NCBI RefSeq assembly: GCF_006494655.1
Contig: NZ_VHIM01000010.1
Coordinates: forward strand, 47,761 to 111,760
Reading direction: 5' to 3'
From: Arthrobacter agilis
GTDB lineage: Bacteria; Actinomycetota; Actinomycetes; Actinomycetales; Micrococcaceae
Length of the DNA: 64,000 nucleotides
Part shown: one piece after another, positions 61,210 to 64,000 of the stretch
Layout of the letters: every line of letters starts with the position of its first letter
How positions within the stretch are numbered: the stretch's first letter is position 1
Notes under the pieces: model-generated
Database searches by the model: none
What the model was told of the DNA's origin: nothing
What the model saw: the letters and a program-made list of their open reading frames with translations, nothing else
Made by a program: the position numbers and the translations under genes

Positions 61210-61758
61210 ATGGACAACGCATATCGCCAGGACGTAGATTCTTCGCCCGAGCAGAGCACGAAGGACAAGACTGTCGTCGCAGCCTTGGTACTTGTAGGGA
61301 TTGCGACTCTTATCGGTGCGTTCGAGGAAGCCAGTCGCTGGTCCGATATGGCGCCTGCATGGTGGGTTCAGAGGTACGCGTTACCACTCCTGGCTCCGGC
61401 TATCACCCTCGCCCTATGGGCCTACACCTCGCGCTTGGAGCGACGTGCGGGCATCAACCTGGTCCGCGGCCAGTTGGTTCTGCTCATCGGCCTGAGCTTT
61501 GTGGCAGCCCTTCCAAGCATCTCCGCCGGACACTCCTTCAGTCTCTTCTATGGAGTGCTGCTACTCCTACTCGCGACGAAAATCTCCGATCAGCGACTCG
61601 TGATCGGCGGCGTAATCGCGACGGTCGCGTGGCTTTCCCTGGCGTTGGGCATCATCTACACCGGGTATTCGCTCCTGCTGCTCATCACCGGAGGACTCAT
61701 CCTCGGGTGTGTTTTCGTGCCCAAGAACCTGCGGAGCACGCCGCAATCTCGTAGGTAA
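61210..61758 (+). CDS. Polytopic membrane protein, 182 aa
   Basis: About five hydrophobic segments after a polar 20-residue N-terminus; the middle stretch reads GQLVLLIGLSFVAALPSISA and the last helices are leucine-rich (GYSLLLLITGGLILGCVFV). Unknown family. It has high-G+C codon use like the core. Confidence 0.7.
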   Translation: MDNAYRQDVDSSPEQSTKDKTVVAALVLVGIATLIGAFEEASRWSDMAPAWWVQRYALPLLAPAITLALWAYTSRLERRAGINLVRGQLVLLIGLSFVAALPSISAGHSFSLFYGVLLLLLATKISDQRLVIGGVIATVAWLSLALGIIYTGYSLLLLITGGLILGCVFVPKNLRSTPQSRR

Positions 61759-61872
61759 GCAAGCCCACGGTGAGGGCCCTCCGACACCCTGAAGCGTCCC
61801 GCTAACGGATCCTTGAGCGGACACGCGAGACCTCGAGTAAAGACGAGAGTCTGCGCTGTGTTTCGATGGACC

Positions 61873-62295
61873 ATGACCACGATTGAGGTAGTGAAGGCTC
61901 AGGATCTAGCACTGAGCGACGTTCTCGCGCTCTACAACGCGGTGGAGTGGCTTGCTTACACCAAAGATCCGGACACTCTCCAAAAAGCACTCGAAGGATC
62001 ATCGACACTGGTGGCTGCTCGCGACGGTCAGATGCTTGTCGGCCTGGCCCGCGTAATCTCCGACGGTGCTTCGATCTGCTATCTCCAGGACATCCTCGTC
62101 CGGCCATCACACCACAGGACGGGCTTAGGTCGAGCTCTCGCAGAACGCGCCCTCGGACAGTACCCGCACGTGCGGCAGAAGGTTCTCATCACTGATGACG
62201 AGCCAAAGCAGAAGTCGTTCTACGAAGCCCTGGGCTACACGCAGACAGACGAGTTTGCTGGAGGATCCATTCGAGCTTTCGTGCGGTTTGACTGA
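61873..62295 (+). CDS. GNAT family N-acetyltransferase
   Basis: 140 aa from ATG 61873. Motif A ILVRPSHHRTGLGRALAERA and the C-terminal SFYEALGYTQTDEFAGG fit compact GNATs. The acceptor is unknown. Short size and proximity to remnants suggest accessory gene content. Confidence 0.9.
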   Translation: MTTIEVVKAQDLALSDVLALYNAVEWLAYTKDPDTLQKALEGSSTLVAARDGQMLVGLARVISDGASICYLQDILVRPSHHRTGLGRALAERALGQYPHVRQKVLITDDEPKQKSFYEALGYTQTDEFAGGSIRAFVRFD

Positions 62296-62353
62296 AAGCT
62301 ACGTACCGACAGGGATCCTTCATTCGTTCCTCCGACTGGTTCTCGCTGGCGGT

Positions 62354-62752
62354 TCATGCCGGGCTCAGTTTTTGCGTCCCGATGACGGAGAGTAGTTGGA
62401 GTTTGTCGTGGCTCTCGGTGCCGGGGGTTGCAGTGAAGACCAGCAGTGTCTGGGTCTGCTCGGGATCCAGCAGGCTCTGGCAGTACACGGTGAGCTCTCC
62501 CAGTTCGGGGTGGAGGAGGCGTTTGTGTTCGCTGTACCGCCATCCCACGGGGTGCTCCGCCCAGACCTGCGCGAACTCCGTGCTGGTGACTTGTAGGGCG
62601 TCGACGACGTCGACTGCACGAGATCTGGGTCCTTCTCGGGTAAGGACTTCCCGCAGCTGAGAGACGAGGACCCTCGAGTGTTGGGGATGTTCCTCGACCG
62701 GGTACAGGTTCCGCTCACTGTCGTCGGTGAACCATCGCTGAACGGGCCTACT
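62354..62752 (-). pseudogene. Remnant of XRE-type regulator, MmyB-like C-terminal domain
   Basis: On the minus strand the frame from about 62752 to 62354 reads QRWFTDDSERNLYPVEEHPQ, SQLREVLTREG, TEFAQVWAEHPVGWRYSEHK, and LLHPELGELTVYCQSLLDPE, followed by LLVFTATPGTESHDKL. This matches the C-terminal ligand domain of MmyB/XRE regulators. The helix-turn-helix part is absent: TGA and TAG stand in frame just upstream (62753-62758) and no start codon exists before 62548. A 5'-truncated gene. Confidence 0.8.
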
Positions 62753-62773
62753 TCACTAGGGACTTCGTGGCCG

Positions 62774-63382
62774 TTAGGGCGAGTTTTGGTTGACATCCTC
62801 ACCGTTGGCGGTCGCCTTGCTCGTTTCGTGCTTAGCGCTCAGGGCTGATTCTATGAATGTACAGGTCAGGTCTGATCCAGCTACCTGAACGAAGCATCCC
62901 TCGCTCTGGAGGTGTAGGTATCTCCAGTCGCGCATCCAACCCTGCGGTTTGCGGGCGGGAGGTTCGGTTGCAGGAGCGATGACAGCGTTCGGGAACGTCT
63001 TGACGTGTCCGGCCGGAGAGCCTTGTTCATCCTCCACGCGAGCTTGAAAGCGGAATGAGCTGTTTTGTAACTCGCCAGCTCCAAACTCCCATAGGTCACG
63101 TAACGACCCGGAAGTGGAGCGTGGGAAACGGATGGCGCAGTCAAAGACTCCTCGTTCTAAGTCATTCGCGAGCCGGCGGGACCGCTCTGTTCTGATCGGC
63201 CGTGACAGTAAGTAGGTGCCGAAGGCCAAGAGGACCAGGACTATGACGATGCTCCCCCAAAAGGGGAGCCCAAGGGCCATGAGGATGTTGTTGAGAGTTA
63301 CAGCCGGGACGACGGGAAAAACCAGCAGCCAGAATCCGATTTTCTCCCATCGACCACGCGCGGTCCGTTGGATGTCTTCCAT
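62774..63382 (-). CDS. Membrane protein with soluble C-terminal domain, 202 aa
   Basis: Two membrane segments near residues 17-35 and 40-58 (IGFWLLVFPVVPAVTLNNIL; IVIVLVLLAFGTYLL), then a 140-residue soluble domain with no recognised motif. Family unknown. Codon use is moderately biased to G/C. Confidence 0.6.
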   Translation of the reverse strand: MEDIQRTARGRWEKIGFWLLVFPVVPAVTLNNILMALGLPFWGSIVIVLVLLAFGTYLLSRPIRTERSRRLANDLERGVFDCAIRFPRSTSGSLRDLWEFGAGELQNSSFRFQARVEDEQGSPAGHVKTFPNAVIAPATEPPARKPQGWMRDWRYLHLQSEGCFVQVAGSDLTCTFIESALSAKHETSKATANGEDVNQNSP

Positions 63383-63480
63383 TCCGCCAGACTAGCGAGG
63401 CGCACAAGTGGACCCCCCTGCGGACGGTCTGTCTAGTGCTATCAGGGCGGCGGCATGTGCGGGATGTGGGACAGTGATGC

Positions 63481-63885
63481 ATGCCCCCTCGTCTGCGATT
63501 CCTACCAGGGATAATTGCACTGGTTCTGTCTTTTCTCTGCGGGTATCTATGGACGCAGGAAGACCGCTTACTTTCCTTCGTTGCAGCGCACCTATGCTCC
63601 GCCTTGCTGTGCGTAGGTGTCCCTGCAGCCTTCTTACTGGTCGGGAAAGCACTGGGATGCCGTCCCGATCTCCTCAAGCTCGGAGCCGTCCTACTCGCAA
63701 TAGCTGCCATTCCCATGCTCACCGCTAATGGCATCTACCTTTTCTCGCTCCGCACAGCTGAGAATGCGGCCGCAGACATCGGCGGGATCGGCATCGCGTT
63801 GCTGGGCTGGGCAGCACTACTGGTCATGTCGGCAGCTTGCACGATCGGTCTCCCGCTCGCCAGGCCTATAAATGGCTCATCGTAA
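63481..63885 (+). CDS. Four-helix membrane protein, 134 aa
   Basis: Hydrophobic protein with about four membrane segments (FLPGIIALVLSFLCGYLW, AHLCSALLCVGVPAAFLLVG, LGAVLLAIAAIPMLTANGIY, IALLGWAALLVMSAACTIG). Ends within 10 bases of the transposase 3' end on the opposite strand, so its C-terminus may have been altered by insertion. Family unknown. Confidence 0.6.
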   Translation: MPPRLRFLPGIIALVLSFLCGYLWTQEDRLLSFVAAHLCSALLCVGVPAAFLLVGKALGCRPDLLKLGAVLLAIAAIPMLTANGIYLFSLRTAENAAADIGGIGIALLGWAALLVMSAACTIGLPLARPINGSS

Positions 63886-63999
63886 ATAAGAGTGCAGTTG
63901 GGGTCTGAAGCCGCCTGATTCGAGGAGGCTGCGGGCGATGTAGTGGGTGAGGTTTCGGAAGCCGAGGGCTGATCCGCGGAGGTGCTCGAGCCGTCCGTT
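63877..63999 (-). mobile_element. ISL3-type transposase, C-terminal end (truncated by window)
   Basis: Minus-strand frame open to the window edge: NGRLEHLRGSALGFRNLTHY, then IARSLLESGGFRPQLHSYLR and stop. The NGRLEHLRG-ALGFRN motif is characteristic of ISL3-like transposase C-termini. The rest of the element lies beyond 64000. The terminal inverted repeat is not identifiable from one end. Confidence 0.8.
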
Positions 64000-64000
64000 G

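Overview
The window is high-G+C actinobacterial chromosome. Gene content and order point to Micrococcaceae, most likely Arthrobacter or a close relative: actinobacterial IHF (MihF) upstream of gmk-rpoZ-coaBC-metK-priA, a PriA without helicase motifs, Mycobacterium-type PyrF, acVLRF1, a DUF3000 protein, a DUF6421 protein and many start codons directly after a -10 hexamer. The genus is an inference; no rRNA is present.

Bases 1-52.8 kb are mostly core metabolism and information processing. A truncated glycosyltransferase is followed by a minus-strand block read mihF > gmk > rpoZ > coaBC > metK > priA, and upstream of it the complete pyrimidine operon pyrR > pyrB > pyrC > PH-domain protein > carA > carB > pyrF with 4-bp stop/start overlaps. 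PrsW diverges from pyrR. Next is a long minus-strand run alaS > ruvX > mltG > aroE > aroC > aroK > aroB > efp > nusB (translation, wall synthesis, shikimate pathway, antitermination), then rpsD, rarA divergent from the ribosome-rescue hydrolase acVLRF1, and def > fmt > rsmB > rpe. A tRNA cluster Gly-Cys-Val-Gly with its own promoter and two strong terminators lies at 37.8-38.4 kb. From 40 to 52.8 kb genes are mainly on the plus strand: a rhodanese-SufE pair, msrB, a DUF6421-SDR pair, a threonine-aldolase-like enzyme, a DUF3000 protein, an RNase D-like enzyme, and a fadA-fadB beta-oxidation pair whose promoter is covered by a perfect 24-bp palindrome.

Bases 52.8-64 kb are accessory. A solitary serine resolvase diverges from a visibly lower-G+C OLD-family ATPase/TOPRIM nuclease, probably an anti-phage or anti-plasmid gene. 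Then come a GNAT enzyme, an 8-bp tandem repeat inside a hairpin, a tyrosine-phosphatase-like protein whose catalytic cysteine is tyrosine, an ArsR-like regulator with an efflux pump, a run of small membrane proteins (one split by an in-frame TGA), a second GNAT, a decayed MmyB-type regulator, and the 3' end of a transposase cut by the window edge. Decay, mobility genes and orphan small proteins mark this as a region of gain and loss.

Three motifs recur across the window. There are unrelated tandem repeats (13, 10 and 32 bp) just past the 3' ends of genes, at least six leaderless-type promoters, and hairpin terminators at convergent gene ends. The most unusual items are the fadAB operator, the inactive-looking phosphatase, the solitary OLD nuclease island and the nonsense-split membrane gene.
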